Assembly: GCF_000334915.1 (NCBI RefSeq)
Contig: NZ_AMSF01000063.1
Location: 1-64,000 of the forward strand
Source: Dyella ginsengisoli LA-4
GTDB taxonomy: Bacteria > Pseudomonadota > Gammaproteobacteria > Xanthomonadales > Rhodanobacteraceae
DNA: 64,000 bases
Reading direction: 5' to 3'
The notes beneath the pieces were generated by a model. It was not told the origin of the DNA and ran no database searches. It saw only the letters and a program-made list of their open reading frames with translations. A program made the translations under genes and the position numbers. Below, in pieces: positions 7,822 to 16,592 of this stretch (positions are counted from its first letter, which is position 1; the number at the start of each line of letters is the position of its first letter).

Positions 7822-9951
7822 TCAGCGCGCGCCGACCCGGCGCGCATCCACCACGTTGGACAGCGCCACCAGCTTCGCCAGCAGGTGCGAGAGCTGCTCG
7901 TAGTCGCGCACGCGCAGGGTGAAGCGCATCTCCACCTCGCCGGTGCGCACGAACATGCGGCTGGACGAGGCGATGATCGGGATGTTGGCGTTGCTGATCA
8001 CCGCGGTGACGTCCTTCTGCAGGCCTTTGCGGTCGTAGCCATGCAGCTCGATGTCGACCTGGTAGGCCTGCGCCGGCACCCGCCCCCAGCTCACCTCGAT
8101 CACCCGGTCCGGATCGCGCCGGGCGAGGCGGGCCAGCGCGGGGCAATCGGCGCGATGCACCGACACGCCGCGCCCGCGCGTGACGAAGCCGCGCACCGGG
8201 TCGCCCGGCAGCGGCTGACAGCAGCGTGCCAGCACGGTGAGCAGGTTGCCGATGCCCTCGATGGTCAGCGCACCCTGGTCGATCGTCGGCACCTTCGACG
8301 CCGCTGGCGGAGGCGAGGCCGGCTCCGGCGGTTGCGCCGCCTCCTGCAGCAGGCGGGCGATCTGTCCAGGCGCCACTTCGCCCAGTGCCAGCGCGATCAG
8401 CAGTTCGTCGTGGGTCCTGAGATGAAAATGGGCCGGCAGCGCAGCGAGATCGGCATTCGGCAGCGCCAGGCGCTTGAGCTCGCGCTCGAGCATGGCGCGA
8501 CCGGCGGCAAGGTTGGCGTCGTGCGCGATGCGGCGGAACCAGGCGCGCACCTTCTCGCGCGCCCGCGCGGTATTGAGGTAGCCGTGGTGCGGCGACAGCC
8601 AGTCGCGGCTGGGCTCGCCGACCTTGGTGGTGAGGATCTCCACCCGGTCGCCGCTGCGCGGCTGGTAGGTCAGCGGCACGATGCGGCCATTGACCTTGGC
8701 CCCGCGGCAGCGATGCCCGACCTCGGTATGCACGTGATAGGCGAAATCCAGCACGGTGGCGCCGTGCGGCAGGTCGAACACCTCGCCCTTGGGCGTGAGC
8801 AGATAGACACGGTCCTCGACCAGCTCGGTCTGCAGCCCGGCGGCCAGCTCGCCCTCGCCATCGGCGCGCGGCTCGAGCAGCTTGCGCATCCAGGCGATCT
8901 TCGCCTCGAACTCGGCGTCGGCGCCACCGCCTTCCTTGTAGCGCCAGTGCGCCGCCACGCCCAGTTCGTTGGCACGATGCATCTCGTGGGTGCGGATCTG
9001 CACTTCCAGCGTCTTGCCGTGCGGGCCGATCACCGCGGTGTGCAGCGAGCGGTAGCCGTTGGCCTTGGGCCGCGCCACGTAGTCGTCGAACTCACCGGGC
9101 AGGTACGGCCACAGCGCGTGCACCACGCCCAGCGCGGCGTAACAGTCGGCCACGCTGTCGACCAGGATGCGTACAGCGCGGATGTCGTACAGGTCGGAGA
9201 AAGCCAGCGACTTGCGCTGCATCTTCTTCCAGATCGAGTAGATGTGCTTCGGCCGCCCGGCCAGGTCGGCGCGGATGCCGGCGGCCTCCAGCGAGCGGCG
9301 CAGCTCGGCCAGCGACTCGCGGATGAACTGCTCGCGGTCCTCGCGCCGCTCGTCCAGCAGCGAGGCGATGCGGCGGTAGGTGTCGGGCTCGAGGTAGCGG
9401 AAGGCCAGATCCTCCAGCTCCCACTTCAGCTGCCAGATGCCCAGGCGATTGGCCAGCGGCGCGTGGATGTCGCGGGTGAGCCGGGCCAGCCGGACGCGCA
9501 TCGCGTCATCCAGCGCCATCGCCGCGCGCATGCGGGCGAGCTGCCGCGCCAGCAGCACATACACCACGCGCACGTCGCGGATGATCGCCAGCAACAGCCG
9601 GCGCAGCCCTTCCGAGCTGGCCGCACCGCCCGGCTGCGCATGCAGCGTCCACACCTTCTCCGCCGCCTGCTGACCGTCCACCAGCAGGCGCACGTCCGCC
9701 GGCAGTGCAGCCTGTTTCGCCTCGTAAACCTCCGGCGCCGCCTGTGCCAGTGCGAACCACAGCGCCGCGGACTGGGTGACGGCGTCGCAGTCGAGCATCA
9801 CCAACAGGTCCAGCACGTCGGTGCACTCGGTCTGGTCGACCGGCGCGACGGCGCAGGCATCGATCGCCGCGCCGATGACGGGGCCGGCATCCGGATGGGC
9901 AACGCGCCAGCGCGTCAGCCCGCCGGGAGCGGGAGTGGCTGCAGGAATCAT
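7822..9951 (-). CDS. relA: GTP pyrophosphokinase RelA (ppGpp synthetase I)
   Basis: A 709-residue long RSH protein that makes (p)ppGpp from ATP and GTP/GDP on starved ribosomes. Domain order: a pseudo-hydrolase region without the HD...ED metal site, the synthetase (RPKHIYSIWKKM, KANGYRSLHTAV, EVQIRTHEMH), TGS (VYLLTPKGEVFDLPHGATVLDFAY), a zinc-finger/CC region (RCCQPLPGD) and a C-terminal ACT domain. The synthetase carries EFDD (residues 287-290), the acidic EXDD signature of monofunctional RelA, not the RXKD of bifunctional SpoT/Rel. Together with the missing HD motif this identifies RelA firmly. The first ATG is used and is divergent from the small secreted-protein gene at 10035. Confidence 0.96.
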   Translation of the reverse strand: MIPAATPAPGGLTRWRVAHPDAGPVIGAAIDACAVAPVDQTECTDVLDLLVMLDCDAVTQSAALWFALAQAAPEVYEAKQAALPADVRLLVDGQQAAEKVWTLHAQPGGAASSEGLRRLLLAIIRDVRVVYVLLARQLARMRAAMALDDAMRVRLARLTRDIHAPLANRLGIWQLKWELEDLAFRYLEPDTYRRIASLLDERREDREQFIRESLAELRRSLEAAGIRADLAGRPKHIYSIWKKMQRKSLAFSDLYDIRAVRILVDSVADCYAALGVVHALWPYLPGEFDDYVARPKANGYRSLHTAVIGPHGKTLEVQIRTHEMHRANELGVAAHWRYKEGGGADAEFEAKIAWMRKLLEPRADGEGELAAGLQTELVEDRVYLLTPKGEVFDLPHGATVLDFAYHVHTEVGHRCRGAKVNGRIVPLTYQPRSGDRVEILTTKVGEPSRDWLSPHHGYLNTARAREKVRAWFRRIAHDANLAAGRAMLERELKRLALPNADLAALPAHFHLRTHDELLIALALGEVAPGQIARLLQEAAQPPEPASPPPAASKVPTIDQGALTIEGIGNLLTVLARCCQPLPGDPVRGFVTRGRGVSVHRADCPALARLARRDPDRVIEVSWGRVPAQAYQVDIELHGYDRKGLQKDVTAVISNANIPIIASSSRMFVRTGEVEMRFTLRVRDYEQLSHLLAKLVALSNVVDARRVGAR

Positions 9952-10034
9952 CGACTCGCCTCGGGAACTTGTCCCATTCTATGCATCCTTGCCTTTACCG
10001 AACGCCTTCTCCCCCCGTTCCGCTGGAGCCCGTC

Positions 10035-10505
10035 ATGCGCCTTGCCCCCCTGTTCTCCGCCCTGCTCGCCCTGCCGGTCGCTGCATTGGCCGCGTCGCCC
10101 GACCAGACTGCCTCGCTGCGCGACCGCATGAGCGCGGCCGACTTCCACACAGCGGGTCTCGACAAGCTCTCCGCCGACGAACTGGCCCACCTCGATGCGT
10201 GGCTCGCAGCCCACCCGACGACACGCACGAAGATGGTGACCAGCAACGGCCAACCGGTGTTCTACACGGACAAGGAAAAGCGCACGGCCATCGAGACGCA
10301 TCTGGTCGGTCACTTCGACGGCTGGAACGGCCACAACGTGATGACCCTGGACAACGGCCAGCAGTGGAAGCAGGTCGGCTCGGACCAGCCGGCCTGCGGC
10401 AGCGCCTCGGCCCCGGCGGTGAAGGTCAAGCCCAGCCTGTTCGGCAGCTGGCTGATGTACGTGGACGGCTGCAATGGCAGCGTGCACGTCGAGCGGGTGA
10501 AGTAA
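10035..10505 (+). CDS. Small secreted protein of unknown function
   Basis: A 156-residue protein with a clear Sec signal peptide (RLAPLFSALLALPVAALA, cleavage expected at ALA-AS). The mature part has two cysteines late in the chain (PACGSAS and VDGCNGS) that could form a disulfide, and a conserved-looking aromatic/Gly segment (HFDGWNGHNVMTLDNGQQW). I recognise no catalytic motif or named family. The frame is open upstream to 9969, but only the ATG at 10035 gives a signal peptide. It is divergent from relA and convergent with hrpA, whose stop lies only 6 bases away. Confidence 0.8.
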   Translation: MRLAPLFSALLALPVAALAASPDQTASLRDRMSAADFHTAGLDKLSADELAHLDAWLAAHPTTRTKMVTSNGQPVFYTDKEKRTAIETHLVGHFDGWNGHNVMTLDNGQQWKQVGSDQPACGSASAPAVKVKPSLFGSWLMYVDGCNGSVHVERVK

Positions 10506-10511
10506 CCCCGC

Positions 10512-13500
10512 TCAGGCGGCCTCCACCGCCTCCAGCGCCCGCGCCAGCCGCTTGGCCGACACCGGCTCGGCGGTCTTCAGCTCCTGCGCGAACAGCGACA
10601 CGCGCCACTCCTCGATCAGCCAGCGCAGTTCCTCCAGCCCATCGCGCCCCTCGGCGCGGTGGTTGAGGTACGCGCGCCAGTACGGCAACACCTGCAGCAT
10701 GCGCTGCTGGTCCTTCGCCGGGTCCTGGCGCAGGCGCTCGGCACGCAGGCGCATGGCCTTCAGGTACCGCGGCAGGTGGCCGAGCCGTTCTACCGTGAAC
10801 GTGCGGGCGAAGCCGGGGGCGAGCAGTGCGTCGAGTTGTTCGTGCAGGTCGTCGTAGCTGGCGCGGGCGAAGCCGATCAGCGGCGGCTCCAGCCACGGCT
10901 TCAGGTCGGCCTGCGCCTCGATGACCGGCTCGACCCGCTTGAGCCGCTCGATCGCCGCACCGAACAGTTCGCGCGCCGCCTGCGTGCGCAGCGCCTCGAA
11001 GGTGCCGGCGGTGCGCACGTCGAGCGGGTGACGCTCGAGCAGGTCGGCGAACCCGCCCTCGACCAGGTCTTCGCGCAGGCCGTCGATGCTGCCCAGCGGC
11101 GCGTACTTCAGCGACAGCGCGTTGGCGATCGGCAGGCGCCGGCGCGCCTGCTTCACGTCGCTGGCCAGCGCATTGCGCAGCAGCCGCACCACGCCGTCGC
11201 GATGCGCGTCGGCGGCCTCGTCGCGACGCTCGAACACGCGCAGCGCCACCGTCTCGCCCAGATCCACCAGCGCCGGGAAGGCCAGCAGGCCGCCCGCCGA
11301 GCGCACCTCGGGCGGGATCTCGTCGAAATCCCACGTGGCGACATCCTCGCGCATCAGCTCGACGTCGGTCTTGCGCGAGAACGCCTCGCGTGCCTGGCCC
11401 TCCCACTGGCCGCGCAGCGCGGCGAGATCGCGAGAGGCGGCCAGCGTGCGGCCGCTGTCGTCGTGCAGGCGGTAGCGCATGGAAAAGTGCGCCGGCAGCT
11501 CGACCGCGGCGAACTCGGCGGCGGTGATCTCCACGCCCGTGGTGCGCTTGAGGAACGCGGCCAGCGCCTTCGCCAGCGGCTCGTCGCGCGGCGCCTCGGC
11601 CTCGACGAAGGCGCGCGCGAAATCCGGCGCGGGCACGAAGTTGCGGCGCAGCGCCTTGGGCAGGCCGCGGATCAGTTCGGCCACCTTCTCGCCGAGCAGG
11701 CCGGGCACCAGCCATTCGCAGCGCGCGGTGGGCAGCGCGTTGAGCATCGCCAGCGGCAGGTGCAGGGTCACGCCGTCGGCCTCGTCTCCGGGCACGAAGC
11801 GGTACTCCAGCCGGTAGCGCTGGGTGCCGATGTCCATGGCTGCCGGGAATGCCTTCGGGTCGAGCCCGGCGCCGCCGACCAGCACGTCGTCGATCGACCA
11901 GCGCAGCGCTGCCTGCTCGGCCGGACGCGCGCGGCGATACCAGGCCTCCAGCGCGCGGGTGCCGGCGATGTCCTCCGGCAGCTTGCCCTCGAAGAAAGCG
12001 ACCAGCTCGTCCTCGTGGCGGATCAGGCCCTCGCGTCGCTGCTTCGCCTCGATGCCGCGCGCATCCTCCAGCACGCGCTGGTTGGCGCGCACGAAGTCGA
12101 GCTTCGCCTCGATGTCGCCGCGCGCCAGCGCCTCGCGCAGGAAGATCTGGTGCGCCAGCGGCGGATCCTGCGACTGGAAGGTCACCGCGCGCCGCTCCAC
12201 CAGGTTCAGCCCGAACAGGCTCACCTGCTCGTAGGCCACCACGCAGCCGCGCTTCTTCGACCAGTGCGGCTCGCGGCAACTGGACTTCACCAGGTGCGCG
12301 GCCTGCTCCTCGATCCACTGCGGCTCGACGCGGGCACACATCATGCCCCACACCTTGCCGCCGACATCGAGGATCTGTGCGGCGAACACCCAGTTCGGCG
12401 GCAGCTTGGCCAGCGCCGAGCCGGGGAATACCTGGAACTTGCGCTCGCGTGTGGAGCGGAACACGCCTTTCTCGTCCTTGCGGCCGACCTGGGTCGGCAG
12501 GCCGGCGAGCAGGCTGCGATGGACGGCCTCGAACAGGCGGCTGGCGGCGGCCTCATCGTCGACCGGCGCGGGCGATGCCTTGTCCGGCGCCGACGGCCGG
12601 CGACCACGTATCTGCACCGTCGCCCCGCCCTGCCCCTTCTCCGGCTTGCCACCACGCCGAGCCGGTCGACCGGCCTCGGCCCGGCTGGGCCGGCCGCGCC
12701 CCTGGGGCGGAGCGGTAACCTGGTCGCCCGTCGTCGCTTCGACGGCGGAACCCTCGCGGCTCGACCAGCCCATCTCGTCCACCACCAGCAGCAGCTGCCG
12801 ATGCAGCTCGCGCCACTCGCGCATGCGCAGGAAGGACAGGAAATGCCGCGAGCACCAGTCGCGCAGCTTCGACTGCGTCAGCTCCTCGCTGGCGTCATGA
12901 TAGGCGCGCCACAGGTTGAGCACGCCGAGGACATCGGACTTCGGATCGGCGAACACCGCATGCGCCGCGTCGGCCTGCCCGCGCGCGTCGGCCGGACGTT
13001 CGCGCGGATCCTGGATGCTGAGGAAGGACACCACCGTCAGCAGCTCGCGCAGGCAGCCGAGCCGGCGCGCCTCCACCAGCATGCGGGCCAGTTGCACGTC
13101 GATCGGCAGGCGCGCCAGGTCGCGGCCGATCGCGGTGAGCGTGCGCCGCTCGTCGATCGCCGAGATCTCCGCCAGCCGGCGGTAACCGTCGGCGACCACG
13201 CGCGGGTCCGGCGCCTCCAGGAACGGGAACTCGTCCACCTCGCCCAGCTTCAGCGCCAGCATGCGCAGGATCACGTTGGCCAGCGAGGAACGCAGCAGTT
13301 CCGGATCGGTGTAGGCCGGGCGCGCGGCGAAGTCCGCCTCGTCGTACAGGCGGTAGCAGATGCCCGGACCGATACGGCCGCAGCGGCCCTTGCGCTGGTC
13401 GGCGGCGGCCTGCGACACCGGTTCCACGTGCAGCCGCTCGAGCTGGCTGCGCTGGCTGTAGCGCTTCACCCGCGCGGTGCCGGTGTCCACCACGTAGCGG

Positions 13501-14639
13501 ATGCGCGGCACGGTGAGCGAGGTTTCGGCCACGTTGGTGGCGAGCACCACGCGGCGCTTCGGGCCGGGCTTGAACACCCGGTCCTGGTCGGTGGCCGACA
13601 GCCGCGCGTACAGCGGCAGGATTTCGGTCTCACGATATTGCCGGCGCGACAGCAGCAGGTGCGCATCGCGGATCTCGCGCTCGCCGGGCAGGAACACCAG
13701 CACGTCGCCGGGGCCGCCGCCGAGGCTGCGGTCGGCGATGATTTCGTCGATGACTTGGGCAATGTGCTCGGCGCTGCCCTGCTGCAAACGGGGGTCAGAG
13801 TCGCCTTTCGCGGACGAAAGGCGACTCTGCCCCCCCTTTGCCTCATCGACCGGACGCCAGCGCAGCTCCACCGGATACGCCCGACCCTCCACCGACACCA
13901 CCGGCGCATCGCCGAAGTGTTCGGCGAAACGTGCAGTGTCGATCGTCGCCGAGGTGACGATGATCTTCAGCTCCGGCCGCTTCGCGGCCAGACGCTTGAG
14001 GTAGCCGAGCAGGAAGTCGATGTTGAGGCTGCGCTCGTGCGCCTCGTCGATGATGATCGTGTCGTAGCTCGACAGCCACGGATCGCCCTGCGTCTCGGCC
14101 AGCAGGATGCCGTCGGTCATGAACTTCACCAGGCTGCGCTCGGACACCTTGTCGGTGAAGCGCACCTGGAAGCCGACCTGGTCGCCCAGCGTGGTACCCA
14201 GCTCTTCCGCCACGCGGGCGGCCACCGAGCGCGCCGCCAGCCGGCGCGGCTGGGTGCAGCCGATCATGCCGGCCTCGCCACGCCCGGCGGCCAGGCACAG
14301 CTTGGGCAGCTGGGTGGTCTTCCCCGAGCCGGTCTCGCCGGCGATCACCACCACCTGGTGCTTGCGGATCAGTTCGACGATCTCGTCGGCGCGCGCGGTG
14401 ATCGGCAGCGACTCGTCCAGCATCACCGCGGGCTTGGCTGTTGCGCGTACCTGGCGCCTGGCTGCCGACGCCTCGATATCCACCATCAGCGCGTTGAATT
14501 TCGCAGCGCTTGGCTCTCGCAACAACCCACGCCAGCGCCCCAGCAGACGACCGAAATCCCGGGTCGAAACGCTATCGAGCGCCCGACGCGCTTCACGTAG
14601 ACGAGGTTCCAAGCTGGCAGGAGGGGAAGAGGAAGACAT
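10512..14639 (-). CDS. hrpA: ATP-dependent RNA helicase HrpA (DEAH box)
   Basis: A 1375-residue DEAH-box RNA helicase; E. coli HrpA is about 1300. Seen are motif I (GETGSGKTTQLPK), motif II (IIDEAHERS), SAT, motif VI (QRKGRCGRIGPG), then winged-helix/OB and the long HrpA-specific C-terminal region. HrpA works on stalled ribosomes and mRNA. Two insertions are visible: a Lys/Gly/Pro-rich low-complexity linker around residues 620-690, and about 15 residues near position 275 encoded by a palindromic repeat at 13789-13836 that keeps the frame. The ATG has GGAAGAGG just upstream. The end is convergent with the secreted-protein gene. Confidence 0.95.
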   Translation of the reverse strand: MSSSSPPASLEPRLREARRALDSVSTRDFGRLLGRWRGLLREPSAAKFNALMVDIEASAARRQVRATAKPAVMLDESLPITARADEIVELIRKHQVVVIAGETGSGKTTQLPKLCLAAGRGEAGMIGCTQPRRLAARSVAARVAEELGTTLGDQVGFQVRFTDKVSERSLVKFMTDGILLAETQGDPWLSSYDTIIIDEAHERSLNIDFLLGYLKRLAAKRPELKIIVTSATIDTARFAEHFGDAPVVSVEGRAYPVELRWRPVDEAKGGQSRLSSAKGDSDPRLQQGSAEHIAQVIDEIIADRSLGGGPGDVLVFLPGEREIRDAHLLLSRRQYRETEILPLYARLSATDQDRVFKPGPKRRVVLATNVAETSLTVPRIRYVVDTGTARVKRYSQRSQLERLHVEPVSQAAADQRKGRCGRIGPGICYRLYDEADFAARPAYTDPELLRSSLANVILRMLALKLGEVDEFPFLEAPDPRVVADGYRRLAEISAIDERRTLTAIGRDLARLPIDVQLARMLVEARRLGCLRELLTVVSFLSIQDPRERPADARGQADAAHAVFADPKSDVLGVLNLWRAYHDASEELTQSKLRDWCSRHFLSFLRMREWRELHRQLLLVVDEMGWSSREGSAVEATTGDQVTAPPQGRGRPSRAEAGRPARRGGKPEKGQGGATVQIRGRRPSAPDKASPAPVDDEAAASRLFEAVHRSLLAGLPTQVGRKDEKGVFRSTRERKFQVFPGSALAKLPPNWVFAAQILDVGGKVWGMMCARVEPQWIEEQAAHLVKSSCREPHWSKKRGCVVAYEQVSLFGLNLVERRAVTFQSQDPPLAHQIFLREALARGDIEAKLDFVRANQRVLEDARGIEAKQRREGLIRHEDELVAFFEGKLPEDIAGTRALEAWYRRARPAEQAALRWSIDDVLVGGAGLDPKAFPAAMDIGTQRYRLEYRFVPGDEADGVTLHLPLAMLNALPTARCEWLVPGLLGEKVAELIRGLPKALRRNFVPAPDFARAFVEAEAPRDEPLAKALAAFLKRTTGVEITAAEFAAVELPAHFSMRYRLHDDSGRTLAASRDLAALRGQWEGQAREAFSRKTDVELMREDVATWDFDEIPPEVRSAGGLLAFPALVDLGETVALRVFERRDEAADAHRDGVVRLLRNALASDVKQARRRLPIANALSLKYAPLGSIDGLREDLVEGGFADLLERHPLDVRTAGTFEALRTQAARELFGAAIERLKRVEPVIEAQADLKPWLEPPLIGFARASYDDLHEQLDALLAPGFARTFTVERLGHLPRYLKAMRLRAERLRQDPAKDQQRMLQVLPYWRAYLNHRAEGRDGLEELRWLIEEWRVSLFAQELKTAEPVSAKRLARALEAVEAA
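13789..13836. repeat. REP-like palindrome inserted in frame in hrpA
   Basis: Arms AGAGTCGCCTTTCG (13797-13810) and CGAAAGGCGACTCT (13815-13828) pair perfectly around a 4-base loop. They continue outward with GGGGGTC against GCCCCCC, one position short of perfect. GGGGTCAGAGTCG-type hairpins occur as dispersed palindromes in xanthomonad genomes. This copy lies inside the helicase core gene and adds about 15 codons (QSRLSSAKGDSDPR region) without breaking the frame. Confidence 0.8.
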
Positions 14640-14696
14640 GGCGCGGAATGATAGCGCCCCGCCCTCGCGGTGTTGCCGACCAACCGCATATAGAAA

Positions 14697-14720
14697 CGCC
14701 GTCCCGCAAGCGGGACGGCG
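14697..14720 (-). terminator. Rho-independent terminator after the 55-aa peptide gene
   Basis: Perfect 11-bp stem CGCCGTCCCGC / GCGGGACGGCG with a 2-base loop. On the minus strand it is followed by TTTCTATAT, giving the U-rich tail expected for transcription arriving from the peptide gene at 14754-14921, 33 bases upstream. Confidence 0.75.
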
Positions 14721-14753
14721 TAATCAACCGCCCGAATACCGGGCCGGGCTGGT

Positions 14754-14921
14754 TTAGCCCTCAAGCACCCTGGCGTCCTGCTTGGCCGCATCGATCACCA
14801 TGCCGTAGGGCTTGTGGTAAAGCGACTTGCCTACGTTGCTCGACATCGGCTGCTCAAGCTGGATGCCGAAGGTGTTGGCCTCATCCGAGGCACCTTCCGT
14901 CACAATCTGCAACTGGTTCAT
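14754..14921 (-). CDS. 55-residue peptide gene, candidate RiPP precursor
   Basis: A short gene encoding 55 residues, beginning MNQLQIVTEGASDEANTFG and ending AAKQDARVLEG, stop TAA. It has a good ribosome site (GGAG, 7 bases before the ATG), lies 114 bases downstream of the asparagine-synthetase-like gene on the same strand, and is followed by an intrinsic terminator. The peptide is hydrophilic, has no signal peptide and no Cys, and carries a central NVGKSLYHKPYG segment. Its position beside an amide-forming enzyme suggests a substrate or modified-peptide precursor. It lacks the Thr(-2)-Gly1 with an acid at 7-9 typical of lasso precursors, so a lasso product is not supported. Function is unknown; it could also be a small regulator. 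Confidence 0.6.
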   Translation of the reverse strand: MNQLQIVTEGASDEANTFGIQLEQPMSSNVGKSLYHKPYGMVIDAAKQDARVLEG

Positions 14922-15035
14922 ATCAGCTCCATCTCATATGCCGCTTCCTGGCGGCTTGCCGAATCTAACACCCGAACTAATTCCATTGCCAGGCGACACG
15001 GCATGGCAAGGCGCCGCCCGTTCCTGTCCGAAGGA

Positions 15036-16592
15036 TCACGTCAGTTGCCTTGCGAATCTCTCCGTCCATAAGAAATTGATCAATGGCGACGTAGGCGCCA
15101 CCGCCTTGGTGGTCGCCACCGTATCAAGCAACGCAAGCGCGGCTCGCTGGTCGACCAGCCCGAGGTCTGCAAGCGCGCATTCCCGCAATTGCCCCGCGAG
15201 GGCGGTCCTATGCCGAGCAATCAGCTCCGGAAAGACCTGTGCAAAGGTCTCCTTGGCGTAGTTGCGCGGAAAAACATCCTCGCCCAGACGAGCATCAAGA
15301 TACAGCTGCATCGTGGTGCGTCTGCGGCGAAGCTCCAGCGGCAGCTGATAGCAGAAAACCATCAGGTCAGGATCGCTCAGCGGATTGATTGGCCACATGC
15401 CGTGCTGCATCAGATGGTGCGCCTTGCTGACACTGGCCATCACGGATGGCACCGGACCGGCCGGAGCGTCGAAGGCATGCAACGAACGCAGTGCGCTCAA
15501 CGCACGCGGGGTCAGCAGCTGCCTGGCAAAGCGCTGCGGATCTCCGATCGACCTGCCGCCTGCGACGTTGTCCTCCGCGACAACGCCCGTACCCATGAAC
15601 AACTCGTCTCCACCGAGACCGGTGTACATGAGGTCGCGACCTTGAGCGCGTGCCGTGCTCCACAGTGTCTCGAAGGCTTCAAGGTAATACTCCGTGTTGA
15701 CGTACGCCTTGTGCCCATCGGGACTCAGATCGAGTGAGGGAGGGATCGCATCGATGTCCACCGTTTCGTCGGACAATCGGAGCCGGTCCGCGATCTGTCG
15801 GCGACGTTCGACCTGCGGCACTCGGCATTCGCCCCCGACAAGAATTCCCCTGCTTGCCACCGGGCCATGAAGGTCGGCCAAGGCGCAAGCGACTGCCGCT
15901 GAATCCATCCCCCCGCTCAACTCGACAGCAATGCGGCCGGGAGCTGCGGGCCGCTTCGCGATGACCCTCCGCAACAGTTGGTCGAACATGCTCACCGCGT
16001 CGGCGCACTCCATTGCAGGTGCCGCAGGCACCTCAAATGGAGACGGATAGCGGTAGTGCGCGCGACCTGGTTCCAAATAGAGGGTGGCCCGCTCGGTGAG
16101 CAGGTACACGCCGATGCATATCTGCCGGGAAGAATAGACCTGCTCCAGGCCCAGGCTGCAGCTGGCAGCCTCGAAATCGATCGGCAACCTGTCAGAGAGA
16201 AAATCGGCAAAGTCCCACGACACTCTCACCTGCTCGTCCGTCGCACGGCAGTAGACGGGCGCCGCGCCGAGCATGCCGGCGCGGAGCTTGACTCTGCGCC
16301 CCTGCTTGGCGACCTCGACCATTACATAGTCGAGCGGCCACAGCAGGCATGCCCGATACAGCTCATCGAACCGCTCGCTATCGACGTTCTGGAAGCTGGC
16401 GTTCTCGCTAACCGCTGCTCCGGCAACCCGCTCTCGCACGACAGCGAACCACCGTTCCTGCGTTTGCACCACCAGTGTTTCGAGCGCGGCATGCTGAAAC
16501 GGAGCAATCTGGCTGCGCCCCAGGGCGATGACGCCATGCTTCCATTCCGGATTCTGTGAGAGATCGCCCCACGCGATGTCAGCCTTGAGCAT
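15036..16592 (-). CDS. Asparagine-synthetase-like enzyme (lasso-cyclase-type architecture)
   Basis: A 518-residue protein. The C-terminal half is an AsnB-type ATP-pyrophosphatase domain with PP-loop VELSGGMDSAAVACAL and the GLGGDELF motif. The N-terminal half is the size of a class II amidotransferase domain but shows no catalytic Cys at position 2, so it probably cannot hydrolyse glutamine. A dead amidotransferase fused to an active synthetase, about 513 residues long, is the plan of lasso-peptide isopeptide cyclases (McjC-like). The frame is open upstream to 16718, but the ATG at 16592 has a textbook AGGAGGAG ribosome site. No PqqD-like/transglutaminase-like maturation protease and no ABC exporter is adjacent. 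The local sequence is less GC-rich than its neighbours, suggesting acquisition. The chemistry (amide bond formation through an acyl-adenylate) is inferred. Confidence 0.82.
   Translation of the reverse strand: MLKADIAWGDLSQNPEWKHGVIALGRSQIAPFQHAALETLVVQTQERWFAVVRERVAGAAVSENASFQNVDSERFDELYRACLLWPLDYVMVEVAKQGRRVKLRAGMLGAAPVYCRATDEQVRVSWDFADFLSDRLPIDFEAASCSLGLEQVYSSRQICIGVYLLTERATLYLEPGRAHYRYPSPFEVPAAPAMECADAVSMFDQLLRRVIAKRPAAPGRIAVELSGGMDSAAVACALADLHGPVASRGILVGGECRVPQVERRRQIADRLRLSDETVDIDAIPPSLDLSPDGHKAYVNTEYYLEAFETLWSTARAQGRDLMYTGLGGDELFMGTGVVAEDNVAGGRSIGDPQRFARQLLTPRALSALRSLHAFDAPAGPVPSVMASVSKAHHLMQHGMWPINPLSDPDLMVFCYQLPLELRRRRTTMQLYLDARLGEDVFPRNYAKETFAQVFPELIARHRTALAGQLRECALADLGLVDQRAALALLDTVATTKAVAPTSPLINFLWTERFARQLT

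Noticed and set aside
10659-14600. A 1313-residue plus-strand ORF opposite hrpA (and similar long ones at 209-2635, 2122-4194 and elsewhere)
   Set aside because: Low-complexity Arg/Ala/Gly/His-rich shadows of high-GC genes on the other strand; no domains and no start signals.
14754-16592. Complete lasso-peptide gene cluster
   Set aside because: No PqqD-like B1, no transglutaminase-like B2 and no exporter nearby; the peptide lacks Thr(-2)/Gly1 and a ring acid at 7-9.
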